A stretch of 64,000 nt of DNA from Chitinophaga jiangningensis (GCF_900142605.1 NZ_FRBL01000004.1:186001-250000); one strand, 5' to 3'. Shown: positions 23,934-33,800, counted from the stretch's first letter. Translations and numbers: made by a program. The notes: generated by a model from the letters alone, not told the origin.

Positions 23934-24575
23934 ATGAAAAAGTATCAATGGTTCGTACTATTCATGGTTATTAGTGCCTGCACAGCCACACATGTAACAA
24001 ATGAGTGGCATACACCGGATCCGCTTCCATCGAGATACAGGCGCATTTTGCTCGTGGGCATTCTGCCCGACTCAGTTCAGCAATGGCGCAGTGAGCTGGA
24101 ATCAAACCTGGCGGCTAAGCTTGAATTAATGGGACACACAGCCATCAAGTCCTCCACATCTCCCTATCATGAAATTTTAAAAGAAAAAGATGAAAAAGCA
24201 GCTGTGCTGAGTCTTCAGGATGCAGCGGTAGACGCCGTCCTCATCATTACCATGCATGTCGGGATAACAGACACCAAAGAAACACCCTGCTGGTTTGACT
24301 ACTACCTGCTTCAGGACCCGGAATACACCTACTTCTGGCAATATTACCAGTTAACGCTGTCAACCGGCTCTGTCCCCAAAGACAATCGTAAAGTTTTTTA
24401 CTGGGAAGCCAATTTCTATGATATGCGGGACTGCCGGCTTATTTATAGCCTGCAATCAGCGGCCATAGATATTCGCAATGCAACCACCTTCAGCCATCGC
24501 TACAGCAGGGAAATCATGAAGCGATTGGAAAAAGCAGGCATTATTATAACATTATATCCCAGTGATGTTGAATAA
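23934..24575 (+). CDS. lipoprotein of the stress regulon, function unknown
   Basis: A 213-residue protein with a lipoprotein signal ending in the lipobox VISAC (cysteine at residue 16). The mature part resembles DUF4136-like lipoproteins in make-up (TNEWHTPDPLPSRYRRILLVG, then MGHTAIKSS and a late YSREIMKRLEKAG) but I cannot assign it firmly. It is the first gene of a likely operon: the deacetylase starts 11 bases after its stop. A cell-envelope role is inferred. Confidence 0.7.
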   Translation: MKKYQWFVLFMVISACTATHVTNEWHTPDPLPSRYRRILLVGILPDSVQQWRSELESNLAAKLELMGHTAIKSSTSPYHEILKEKDEKAAVLSLQDAAVDAVLIITMHVGITDTKETPCWFDYYLLQDPEYTYFWQYYQLTLSTGSVPKDNRKVFYWEANFYDMRDCRLIYSLQSAAIDIRNATTFSHRYSREIMKRLEKAGIIITLYPSDVE

Positions 24576-24586
24576 CTGTAAAAGCT

Positions 24587-25330
24587 ATGAAACAGATATT
24601 ATTGACTGTATTATACCTCCTGGGGAGCCTGTCGGCTGTTTGCCAGCAAGGAACTGAAATAAAAGAAATTCCGGTGCTTTGTTACCACCACATTTATGAA
24701 GGGACAAATGAAAAGAACGACCTGCTACATATCAGTGTGGCACAATTTGAGCAGCAATTACAAGCCCTGGCTGCAAACGGCTATCAAAGCATAACGCCGG
24801 ATATACTGGCAGCATACCTGCAAGGACAAGCAGTTTTACCCACACACCCGGTACTGATTACCTTTGACGATTCCCATGCAACGCATTACACACTGGCAGC
24901 CCCGGCATTAAAGCATTTCGGATTTACCGGTGTATTTTTTGTAATGACGGTCACCATAAATAAAGCAGGTTATCTGTCTGCCCAACAAATAAGTTCCCTG
25001 GCTACTGCCGGGCATTTCATCGGTTGCCATACCTGGGATCATCAACCGTTGATGAAAGGTAGTATTAACTGGCACCAACAGCTAAATAAGCCTAAATCGG
25101 AGCTGGAGCAACTCACAGGGAAACCGGTTATCAGTCTCGCCTATCCTTATGGGATATGGGATTCAACGGCGATCGCCGAAGTAAAAGCAGTTGGATTCAA
25201 AGCAGCTTTTCAGTTGAATAAGGCCCCCGACAAGGAGTATCCGATTTACACGATCAGGAGGTTGATGGTGTCCGGTGCATGGTCAGGCACCTATCTAATC
25301 GGGAAAATGGAGACAGTTTTTTCTCACTGA
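24587..25330 (+). CDS. secreted polysaccharide deacetylase (NodB homology)
   Basis: A 247-residue protein with a signal peptide (LLTVLYLLGSLSAVCQ). The NodB core is clear: IPVLCYHHIY, then motif 1 TFDDSH and motif 2 HTWDH, and later LAYPYG. These carry the metal-binding Asp-His-His set of carbohydrate esterase family 4, which removes N- or O-acetyl groups from peptidoglycan or exopolysaccharide. Its place behind a lipoprotein in the stress regulon fits envelope remodelling. The last 7 bases overlap the end of the convergent OsmC-like gene. Confidence 0.83.
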   Translation: MKQILLTVLYLLGSLSAVCQQGTEIKEIPVLCYHHIYEGTNEKNDLLHISVAQFEQQLQALAANGYQSITPDILAAYLQGQAVLPTHPVLITFDDSHATHYTLAAPALKHFGFTGVFFVMTVTINKAGYLSAQQISSLATAGHFIGCHTWDHQPLMKGSINWHQQLNKPKSELEQLTGKPVISLAYPYGIWDSTAIAEVKAVGFKAAFQLNKAPDKEYPIYTIRRLMVSGAWSGTYLIGKMETVFSH

Positions 25331-25797
25331 CGTGGATTGGGATCCGAAGCTACCTCACAGTGATAAATGACAGTTACATTAAGGCTATTTGCCACCACAC
25401 AGTTGACTTTTGTCCGTTCCATTATATAGTGCGCTTTTTCAAAGGAGGTTTCAGCCGGAACCAATACTTTGGTATACAATTCAATCCTGGTAAAAGTATA
25501 TTTATTTGTTTCGGGAGATACCATTGCCACTGCCTGACAAAAGAAATGGGTAACAACCACACCCAGCTGACTGGCCAGATACAGGTAAGCACTCATAAAG
25601 CTGGTGCTTACGGCCCCCAACAGTAAATGTACAGCCCCCCAATGTTCATAAACACAGTCTGCGTGAAGAGGCATTTTCACCCGGATGGTATCCGCCACAG
25701 CATCTGAGGTGATAATACCTTTTTCAGCCTCCATCCAGGTGAGTTTTGTTTCAAACCGGAGATCTGCAGATGCAGTATTGCTATTTGTCATTTTCAC
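25324..25797 (-). CDS. OsmC-like protein missing the first catalytic cysteine
   Basis: The 157-residue product has the OsmC fold outline: an N-terminal strand region, the long central helix HLLLGAVSTSFMSAYLYLAS, and the second-cysteine segment near KVNCVVANSL (C133). OsmC/Ohr peroxidases use two cysteines, one at the start of the central helix. Here that position holds S/T (GAVSTSF). Peroxidase activity by the usual route is therefore doubtful. A true Ohr with both cysteines is encoded at 60958. The gene has a phased operator and a good -7 box. Confidence 0.72.
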   Translation of the reverse strand: MKMTNSNTASADLRFETKLTWMEAEKGIITSDAVADTIRVKMPLHADCVYEHWGAVHLLLGAVSTSFMSAYLYLASQLGVVVTHFFCQAVAMVSPETNKYTFTRIELYTKVLVPAETSFEKAHYIMERTKVNCVVANSLNVTVIYHCEVASDPNPRQ

Positions 25798-25815
25798 AAA
25801 GTATTTATTCTAATA

Positions 25816-25858
25816 CGAATATAGGAAGGCCAGGTATGGGGATTTATGACTTCCGTCA
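25816..25858 (-). promoter_or_regulatory. Crp/Fnr-type operator and promoter for the OsmC-like gene
   Basis: Operator TGACTTCCGTCA at 25847-25858. Minus-strand TATATTCG (25816-25823) is one mismatch from TAnnTTTG, with the 29.5-bp phasing. The start codon follows after about 18 bases. Confidence 0.68.
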
Positions 25859-25900
25859 GGCAACACGCCCAATTTTACTGACATAAATCCTCCCTTCATT

Positions 25901-25943
25901 TGATAAACATCATTCCCCGGATACCGGGATTATGATAGTTTGC
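25901..25943 (+). promoter_or_regulatory. Crp/Fnr-type operator upstream of the M50 protease fusion
   Basis: Operator TGATAAACATCA at 25901-25912, centre 53 bases before the start codon. The phased -7 position (25936-25943) reads TAGTTTGC, a shifted or partial match to TAnnTTTG. Confidence 0.62.
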
Positions 25944-25959
25944 AGATAAATGTAACAAT

Positions 25960-28002
25960 ATGAAAGCCGCGCTGACTCTTTTCAAAATTCGAAACATTGA
26001 CATCTCCATTCACTGGTCATTTCCTTTCATAATTGTATGGACATTGCTGATTATGACCATCCAGCAAGCTACTGTTAGTCAAACGTTATGGGCCATGCTT
26101 GGCATATCTCTTGTTTTTATCTGTATCGTTTTACATGAGCTGGGGCATGCCCTCATGGCAGCGCATTATGGCATCAAAACAAAAAGTATCACCTTGCTGC
26201 CAATTGGCGGGATGGCCAATATGCAGCATATGCCAGAAAAGCCTGTGCAGGAAATTATGATCAGCCTCGCAGGACCAATGATGAATATTGTCCTGGCACT
26301 GCTACTACTGCCATTTATCAAAGATTATGTTCCTTTCTGGCAGTTTATGGACACGTTTAGTTATTTGGATAACAGTAACATGTTACTATATATCCATACG
26401 ATCAATGTGCTACTGGCAATATTCAACCTGATTCCTGCCTTTCCCATGGATGGAGGTCGTGTACTGCGTGGTATTATAGCTGCTTACACCAGTTATGGCA
26501 GGGCCACAGCCATCGCTGCGTTTATTGGGCGAAGCATAGCCATCATCTTTATAATTGGCGGGCTGTTAAATTTTAATCTGTTGCTGGCAGTGATTGGTCT
26601 CTTTATCGTTTTAAGCGGAAGAGCAGAGGAAACACTTACCTTTTTACGGCACCATGCCCGGGGCCTGTTAATTGGAGAAATTATGACTACAGACGTACTG
26701 GCATTTCCCAGCGACCTTCCCCTGCAAACTGCTGCCAGAAAAATAATCCATAGTCCCTGTAGCTTCTTTGCCATTGTTTACCACGGAGGCGCTCCCGCCA
26801 TTGCCTCGCGCACCATGCTGTTCCAGGCAATGGCCGGCCATCCGAAAGACAATACGTTGAATAGTATTACTCGCACTAATAAAAATATACTTCAGGCAGA
26901 AACTCCCGTGGATGAGGTAATCGATCAGTTAACAGCCGATCCTGAGCAAGCCTTTCCTGTAATGACCGGAGAACAAATTTGCGGGATAGTAAGCCTGAAT
27001 AACCTCAGTGAACACTCACTGGTATTTGAAGAAATGGAAGCAGGTAATTCTTCGCAAGGCCGGGTACCATTGGTCACCCTTATTATACTGTTGCTTTCGA
27101 CCTGGATGGCAGCTGCACAAGCACAGCCCGACAGTAGTCGTAATCATCAGATCTGGCAGCATTTATTAAATGGACGCCCCAGTGATCATTGGGTAGCAGC
27201 GTCTTCTACCCCTTTGCCCGGAGCCCTGCTTCCCTATAAAAGAATCGTTGCTTACTATGGTAATTTCTATTCTTCCCAAATGGGTATCTTGGGCGCGTTG
27301 CCGCCCGATAGCATGCTATCCCGCCTGAAGCAGGAGGTAACGGCCTGGCAGCTTGCAGACCCTGTTCTCCCTGTACAGCCCGCATTGCATTACATAGCAG
27401 TAACAGCACAAAAAACCGGTGGCGCAGATGGTAAATACCGTGCGCGTATGCCGGACGCACAGATAGACAAAGCAATAGAACTGGCCGCCCGGCTGAATGC
27501 TATTGTGATATTGGATATACAGGTCGGACTTAGTTCTTTAGAAGATGAAATCCCACGCCTTGACAAGTACCTGCGCCTGCCCCAGGTACATCTGGGCATA
27601 GATCCTGAATACTCGATGAAAAATCTCCAGGTACCATGTACCTGTATTGGTACATATGATGCCAATGATATTAACTTCGCCATTAACCACCTGGCAGCAC
27701 TGGTAAAGAATTATCAACTGCCACCCAAAATCCTGGTGGTACACAGGTTTACCCGGCAAATGGTTACCAATTACCAGGATATTACCCTGATGCCACAAGT
27801 GCAGGTGGTCATGAATATGGATGGATTCGGCGGGCCATCCTTAAAACGGGACAGTTATAACGCATATATATCCCGCGAGCCGGTGGAATTCACAGGATTC
27901 AAACTCTTTTACAAGAATGATGTCAATGTTGGCAAACACCTGATGGGACCTGCGGAGGTGCTGCAACTAATCCCCGCACCGATATATATTCAATATCAGT
28001 AA
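25960..28002 (+). CDS. M50 site-2 protease with CBS-like region, fused to a secreted C-terminal domain
   Basis: A 680-residue protein. Residues 1-225 form the membrane-embedded M50 (SpoIVFB/Rip3-like) zinc protease: HELGH at 59-63, SLAGPMMN, and NLIPAFPMDGGRVLR with D164. Residues 235-355 are a weak CBS-pair region. Residues 369-389 look like a complete signal peptide (LVTLIILLLSTWMAAAQAQ), followed by a roughly 290-residue domain beginning near RIVAYYGNFYSSQMGILG with barrel-like strand-helix alternation. The frame is continuous, and an ATG at 27034 could start the second part separately, so this may be a recent fusion of two genes. The second domain should lie outside the membrane. Confidence 0.83.
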   Translation: MKAALTLFKIRNIDISIHWSFPFIIVWTLLIMTIQQATVSQTLWAMLGISLVFICIVLHELGHALMAAHYGIKTKSITLLPIGGMANMQHMPEKPVQEIMISLAGPMMNIVLALLLLPFIKDYVPFWQFMDTFSYLDNSNMLLYIHTINVLLAIFNLIPAFPMDGGRVLRGIIAAYTSYGRATAIAAFIGRSIAIIFIIGGLLNFNLLLAVIGLFIVLSGRAEETLTFLRHHARGLLIGEIMTTDVLAFPSDLPLQTAARKIIHSPCSFFAIVYHGGAPAIASRTMLFQAMAGHPKDNTLNSITRTNKNILQAETPVDEVIDQLTADPEQAFPVMTGEQICGIVSLNNLSEHSLVFEEMEAGNSSQGRVPLVTLIILLLSTWMAAAQAQPDSSRNHQIWQHLLNGRPSDHWVAASSTPLPGALLPYKRIVAYYGNFYSSQMGILGALPPDSMLSRLKQEVTAWQLADPVLPVQPALHYIAVTAQKTGGADGKYRARMPDAQIDKAIELAARLNAIVILDIQVGLSSLEDEIPRLDKYLRLPQVHLGIDPEYSMKNLQVPCTCIGTYDANDINFAINHLAALVKNYQLPPKILVVHRFTRQMVTNYQDITLMPQVQVVMNMDGFGGPSLKRDSYNAYISREPVEFTGFKLFYKNDVNVGKHLMGPAEVLQLIPAPIYIQYQ

Positions 28003-28021
28003 CCGGTATCATATTCGATCC

Positions 28022-28064
28022 TGACCGGTGTCAGTTTCCAGCAGCACAGGCAATAGTAATTTTA
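28022..28064 (+). promoter_or_regulatory. Crp/Fnr-type operator and promoter for the 28080 gene
   Basis: Operator TGACCGGTGTCA at 28022-28033. -7 box TAATTTTA at 28057-28064 with the 29.5-bp phasing. The start codon follows 16 bases after the box. Confidence 0.68.
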
Positions 28065-28079
28065 ACTAAAATTACAGCT

Positions 28080-28322
28080 ATGAAAATGGAAAAATTTGTT
28101 GTTACACTTGTCTACAAGGGTGATGAAAAAAAGGTTCCGGTTGTCATAGAGCGTACGGCCGAACAAACCAGGATTACTGCCTTTATCGATGGCGCTGCAG
28201 TGCTGTTTGAGGAAAACCTTTCCCATGAGAGACTGCAACCCGTGTATACCTCCTCATTTAATGACCAGGAACTGCTGTTCCAGGTGGGTGAGGCCATATG
28301 CAGACACCATCAGTATCATTGA
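28080..28322 (+). CDS. small soluble protein of the stress regulon, function unknown
   Basis: An 80-residue protein starting MKMEKFVVTLVYKGDEKKVP. Alternating strands (VVIERTAEQTRITAFIDG, AAVLFEENL) suggest a small beta sheet with a short C-terminal helix. No motif or family is recognised. It is supported as a gene by its position: it is the last operator-controlled start of the island, with the -7 box and start codon in register. Confidence 0.65.
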   Translation: MKMEKFVVTLVYKGDEKKVPVVIERTAEQTRITAFIDGAAVLFEENLSHERLQPVYTSSFNDQELLFQVGEAICRHHQYH

Positions 28323-28377
28323 GGTTATTTTTTGGCAGAAAGAAGTATATTTATACTGCACCATCAGTATATACACC

Positions 28378-28740
28378 ATGGCTACTTCCAGCACCCACGA
28401 CCAGCGCATCGCCAAAATGATTTTCGGCTCCGTATATCCTCATTACGTCGAAAAAGTGGTAAAGAAAGGCCGCACCGAGGAAGAACTGCAGGAGGTGATC
28501 CAATGGCTCACCGGCTTCAACAAAAAACAACTCGAGGCGCTGATAGCAGAAAAAGTAACATTTGAAACATTCTTTGAGCGTGCGAAGCTCAATCCCAACG
28601 CACATCTCATTACCGGCGTAATCTGCGGTTACCGGGTAGAGGAGATAGAAAACCCACTGACACAAAAGGCCCGTTATCTGGATAAATTGGTGGATGAACT
28701 GGCAAAAGGCCGGAAAATGGAGAAAATTTTACGGACCTAA
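28378..28740 (+). CDS. DUF2200 family protein
   Basis: A 120-residue soluble protein matching DUF2200 almost along its whole length: RIAKMIFGSVYPHYVEKVVKKGRT-type start, IQWLTGFNKKQLEALI, then LITGVICGYRVEEIENPLTQ and YLDKLVDELAKGRKMEKIL. The biochemical role of the family is unknown. The ATG at 28378 matches the family N-terminus. It follows the 28080 gene by 55 bases on the same strand and may be read from that promoter. Confidence 0.85.
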   Translation: MATSSTHDQRIAKMIFGSVYPHYVEKVVKKGRTEEELQEVIQWLTGFNKKQLEALIAEKVTFETFFERAKLNPNAHLITGVICGYRVEEIENPLTQKARYLDKLVDELAKGRKMEKILRT

Positions 28741-29038
28741 TCCGTCTAACTTTAATGTATTTACCCCCAAACAAACCAGGGATTTATTTGTTAGTTGATA
28801 AATTCCAATGAATTAACTCCAACCTCACCATATCGGCATAGCACCAACGCAGTGGACTGAATAATAATCCTTACATTAGAGAATAGCTAAAACAGTACTT
28901 ATTCATTCAGCACTCATCAAAGAAATGTGTTAGTACTTTAAGTTTCACCAACAATATTACCAGGTATTAATCAATTGATTCCACTACGATTGTCCTTTGA
29001 ATTCGAAATAATTACCACAGCAAGCATACAATAGCAAC
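28741..29038. other. intergenic region between the stress island and the first sus locus
   Basis: This A/T-rich 298-bp stretch holds no ORF with coding character, no strong hairpin and no TGAY-N4-RTCA operator. It should contain the promoter of the ECF sigma gene, which I could not place. Confidence 0.5.
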
Positions 29039-29641
29039 ATGGATTTTGAGCACCAGGAAGATATTAAAATTGACGTAACTGTTCAGACACTCAGCGAAAA
29101 GGAAGGCTCCTTTGAAGCTTTTTTCAAAGAGCATTTTGTATCGCTATGCGTTTATTGCCAGATCAGGTATGGATTTGACCTGGATCAGTGCAGGGAAATT
29201 GTGCACACCTCCTTCATCAAACTCTGGGAAGTCCGGGCCAGCCTTAAACCGGATGTGAAGTTAAAATCCTACATGCAAAAGATTGTGTCAAATAAAGCAC
29301 TTGACTTGATAAAGCATCACCGTGTACACCAAAAACATGAAAAAATTTATTCATACATTGAAAAAGACGTGTATACAGACGGGTTTGAGGACCTTGAATA
29401 CAAAGAGCTGCTAACCGATGTTAATGCCACTATCACCGAAATGCCGGACCAGATGCGCACCATATTTGAAATGAGTCGGTATGAGCATTTAAAATACCAT
29501 GAAATCGCCACCAAACTAGGCATTTCTCCCAAAACCGTAGAAACGCAAATGAGCAGAGCACTGGCTAAACTCCGGCTCAAACTGGCCAGGTTTATGTACC
29601 CTGCCACCCTTTTATTCATCTACGTCTCCCTTCATTTCTAA
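29039..29641 (+). CDS. ECF RNA polymerase sigma factor (sus locus 1)
   Basis: A 200-residue sigma-70 family factor with only regions 2 and 4. Region 2 spans about residues 25-95 (FFKEHFVSLCVYCQIRYGFD, then VHTSFIKLWEVRASL and AYMQKIV-like YMQKIVSNKALDLIKHHR). Region 4 spans 130-190 (MRTIFEMSRYEHLKYHEIATKLGISPKTVETQMSRAL). The C-terminal hydrophobic tail is common in Bacteroidota ECF factors. The FecR-type anti-sigma gene follows 57 bases later, so it should drive the SusC/SusD pair downstream. Confidence 0.9.
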   Translation: MDFEHQEDIKIDVTVQTLSEKEGSFEAFFKEHFVSLCVYCQIRYGFDLDQCREIVHTSFIKLWEVRASLKPDVKLKSYMQKIVSNKALDLIKHHRVHQKHEKIYSYIEKDVYTDGFEDLEYKELLTDVNATITEMPDQMRTIFEMSRYEHLKYHEIATKLGISPKTVETQMSRALAKLRLKLARFMYPATLLFIYVSLHF

Positions 29642-29698
29642 TTTTTTTTAATACCCTGTAAGGGTATTTTAATTTTCAGTCGTTTAATAAACAGCGGA

Positions 29699-30772
29699 AT
29701 GGAAAATCTCGATAAATACCAGGAACTATTAACCAGGTATCTCACCGGCGAACTGAGTGCCAGTGAAATAACGGAAATAGAGCAATGGCTGAACAGCGAT
29801 CCGGCACACATGAAATATTACAACGAATTTAGATATACATGGTACAGTGCCGGCGCACCTCACATCAGCAGGAATGTTGATGTAGAGGAAGAATGGGAAT
29901 TATTCCAGCAAGCCATACAGGCAAACAAACCGGCTGAAAATGTACCCCTATCTGTTTCAGAAAATAAAAATGGCAGGTATAAAAAGCTTTTGGTGGTCAG
30001 TGGAGTAGCAGCCTCGCTGCTGTTGGTAATATCACTTGCGTGGAAAGGTATAACAGTAAAAAAATCGCAACCTACAACTGCTATTACCTCCCCCTCCACG
30101 CAAGGTTTTATCAGCATGCAAATTAAAAATATCCGGGAAAGAGATACCACCATATCCTTTAGCGACGGGTCAGTGGTGACGCTGGCAGCTAATAGTGAGA
30201 TCGGCTACAGGGAACCCTTTCAGCAGGACAGAAATATTGTACTGAATGGAAAGGCATCTTTTAAAGTGGCGAAAGGCATTCCGAAAAAATTTGTTGTACG
30301 CACGGGAAGCATTACCACCACGGCACTGGGAACAGCCTTTATGATAGATTACAATAAGTCTGAGCAGTCATTTATCATCCGGTTATATGAAAGCAAAGTG
30401 GTGGTGGAAGAACCAGGAAAAGCAGATAGTAAAATAAAAGAGGCGATTTACCTGGAACCTGGTCAGGAATTGATATATAATGCGCAGGGAGCCACCGTTA
30501 AATCCATTACAAACGCAGGTAATACCAAAGCTGTCTGTGAATTTGACGGCACTTATTATCATTTTACGAATCAACCGCTGGAAGGTGTTTTCAATAACCT
30601 GTCAGCAACATTTGGCATCCATATCGATTACAACCAGGTTCAATTGAAAGACATTTATTTCACTGGAAAATATAATAAAACTGACGCTATAGAAAAAATA
30701 CTTGCACGCATAGCCGCTGCAAATAATTTGAGCATAACCAAAACTGATTCAGGATTCATCGTTACCAACTAA
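29699..30772 (+). CDS. FecR-type anti-sigma factor (sus locus 1)
   Basis: A 357-residue single-pass inner-membrane protein. Residues 1-90 are the cytoplasmic sigma-binding part (YLTGELSASEITEIEQWL), 100-117 the membrane helix (LLVVSGVAASLLLVISLAW), and 140-355 the periplasmic FecR domain (TISFSDGSVVTLAANSEI, GTAFMIDYNKSEQSF, then YKxxLPLEGVFNNLS-type region with DUF4974). It relays the outer-membrane signal to the ECF factor. The SusC after it has no STN domain, which is the usual signalling partner. Confidence 0.9.
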   Translation: MENLDKYQELLTRYLTGELSASEITEIEQWLNSDPAHMKYYNEFRYTWYSAGAPHISRNVDVEEEWELFQQAIQANKPAENVPLSVSENKNGRYKKLLVVSGVAASLLLVISLAWKGITVKKSQPTTAITSPSTQGFISMQIKNIRERDTTISFSDGSVVTLAANSEIGYREPFQQDRNIVLNGKASFKVAKGIPKKFVVRTGSITTTALGTAFMIDYNKSEQSFIIRLYESKVVVEEPGKADSKIKEAIYLEPGQELIYNAQGATVKSITNAGNTKAVCEFDGTYYHFTNQPLEGVFNNLSATFGIHIDYNQVQLKDIYFTGKYNKTDAIEKILARIAAANNLSITKTDSGFIVTN

Positions 30773-30871
30773 AAAACATACATACATCTGCTATCCTGAA
30801 AGAGGGTGGTTTTAAAACCAATAAGCATTGGTCAATAGCATGTTTTGCCCAATCAAATCCACAGTGCCCTT

Positions 30872-33800
30872 ATGAAAATTACGCAACCTTCAAATATTAA
30901 TATAACAGCAGGCATCATTATACTGGCATCACTACTGAAATTCGGCAGCCTCGCGGCGCAGAAAAAGTCAGCTGTTGTACGAGGTATTGTGCATGATGCA
31001 ACCGATCATCCCATTATTGGCGCCACTATTTTAATCCGGCAAGCGGAATCAAAAGCAGTAACCGGCGCAACATCCAATGAATCGGGTGTATTTTCCGCAA
31101 CGGTGGCCCCTGGAGATGGTTATACCATTACCATCAGCAGTATAGGATTTGAAACACAGACGCTTTCCCGCTATACATTAAAAGACAACAGTACACTAGG
31201 ATTGGATATAACCTTACAGCCATCCACGGGTTCACTGGAATCTGTGGTGGTTGTGGGTTATGGTACGCAGAAAAAAGTAAACCTCACTGGCGCGGTACAG
31301 GTGGTAAAAGGGGAAGAGTTGATTAACCGCCCCACCCCTACGCTTACGCAAGCCCTGCAGGGCAAGGTAGCGGGTATGAATTTTACCCCTGGGGTATACG
31401 GCTTTGAACCAGGTGCCAGCATGCATATTCAGATCAGAGGCCAGGGCACACCACTCATTATCGTAGATGGTATTGCGGTGGCCTCCCTGGATGGACTTAA
31501 TCCCAATGACATTGCTAATATTACTGTCTTAAAAGATGCAGCCGCTTCTGCCATATATGGTGCCAGGGCCCCTTACGGCGTATTGCTGGTAACCACCAGA
31601 AACGGAAAACAAGACCAGAAAATGCGGGTGGAATATGATGGTATTTTTACCCGGATTACCCCGCTGCGCATGCCTCATATGCTTGACGCCTACACCACCG
31701 CCAAAGCGTATAATGAAGCGAGCAACAACACCGGCATCTCTCCTATTTATACCAATGAAACCATCGATCGCATCCTGAAGTATATGCAGGATCCTGCGCA
31801 TACGCCTGAAACAGTTCCAAACCCGGCCAATCTGGCCCTTTGGGGGGATGTTTACCTGGGCAATGCCAACTATGACTGGTTTAATGTTTTCTATGGCAAC
31901 GGCAACCGCCAGCAACATAATATATCTCTTAGTGGTGGCAATACAGGACTAACCTTTTTTGTTTCCGGTGGCTATACCAACGATGGGGGTTTATTGCAAA
32001 TCGGTGAGGATAATTACAAAAGATACAACCTCACTTCCAAGCTGGCTACCAAACTTACCAGGTGGCTGCAGTTTTCCTCCAATACACGATTTTATAATAG
32101 CTCCCGGATTACCCCGGCCTACGATAACCAGGGAAATTACGACCTGGTATTTCACCAGGTAGCCAGAACATTCCCGTCCCAACCCCTGAAATCACCCAAT
32201 GGTGTGTACAGGGTACAGTCGAAAATTCCCTGGACAAAAGACGCAGGCACCAATGCCATCACTATTAATGATATCGTACAACAGTTCACCGTCCAGATCA
32301 ATCCGGTTAAAGGCTGGAGCATTAATGGCGATTATGGTTTTGATATAACGCATACCGCATACAATTCGAAAAATTATACCGTGTATGAAGATGATGTGGC
32401 CGGGAATCCCAGGGTTTCCGGAAGTACGCAAAATGCTTATACAGAAAAGTCACGCAATCTCACATTTTACCAGAGCTTTAATCTTTATTCCTCCTATAAT
32501 TTTTCACCCGCTCCCGGACACGATTTAAGTACTATGGCAGGATTTCAGCAAGAGTTAGCCAGCAGCGACTATGTATACGGAGCAAAAACAGGTTTACTCA
32601 CCTCCTCCGTACCCGTTATGAATACTTCCACCGGCATCCAGTACTCAGGTGATAGTATTGGCAAATACGCTACACAGGGGATTTTTGGGAGATTTAAATA
32701 CAATTACGACCACCGCTACCTATTCGAATTTAATGCCCGGTATGATGGCACCTACAAATTTGCAAATGGAAAGAAATGGGGCTTTTTCCCGTCCGCTTCC
32801 GCCGGATGGAATGTATCCAACGAAAAATTCTGGAAACATATCGCGCCGGTAATCAACCATTTAAAAATCAGAGGCTCGTATGGTTCATTGGGTAATCAGC
32901 TAACAGCCTCGCCCTATCAGGATGTTCCGCTGTTAGATGTGAATACAAATCTTAACTGGATTGTGAATGGAACAAGGCCAAGCTACGTAACTGCGCCGGG
33001 ACTCATTAACCCGGACATTACCTGGGAAATGGCCAATATGGCGGATTTAGGCCTGGATATAAGCCTGTTGAAAAATCGTTTAACCGTTACCGGTGACATT
33101 TACCAAAGGCATACTAAAAACCAGCTGGGCCCTGAAGCAGCCGTTCCTGCTACTATTGGCGTACCTACACTCCCGCTAGCCAATAACAGGGAAACGAAAA
33201 CTGATGGATGGGAAATAACCTTAGGCTGGAAAGATCAGATTGGAAAGGATTTTAATTATAGCCTGACGGCAATGGTGGCTGATTACAAATCAGTAGTATG
33301 CAAATTTAATAACCCCACCAGGATACTCACTACCAGCTACAACGGGCAGGAAATTGGTGAAATATGGGGCTTTGTTTCAAAAGGATTAATCATGGATCAG
33401 AAAACAGCGGACCAGATTAATCAGCAAAAAACGCAGGTGGCTATCTCCGGACAAAAATGGAATACCGGCGATATGGAATACATGGATATAAATGGAGATG
33501 GTAAGATCAGCAATGGTAATAATACGGTGGATAATCCGGGGGACAGGCGCATTATCGGCAATCTCACTCCCAGATACCAGTTTGGGCTTACTTTAAATGC
33601 AACATGGAAAGGAATAGAACTAAACCTTTTCTTGCAGGGAACCGGGAAACGTGACCTTCCAGTTGGATATACCGGCACTACCAATATGATGTGGGGCTTT
33701 ACCACGCTTAACCAAAGCTCCATATTTGCCGGCCACCTCAACTACTACCGTGATGCGCCGGCAGGGAAATATGCAGGATTAGGTGAAAACAAAGATGCCT

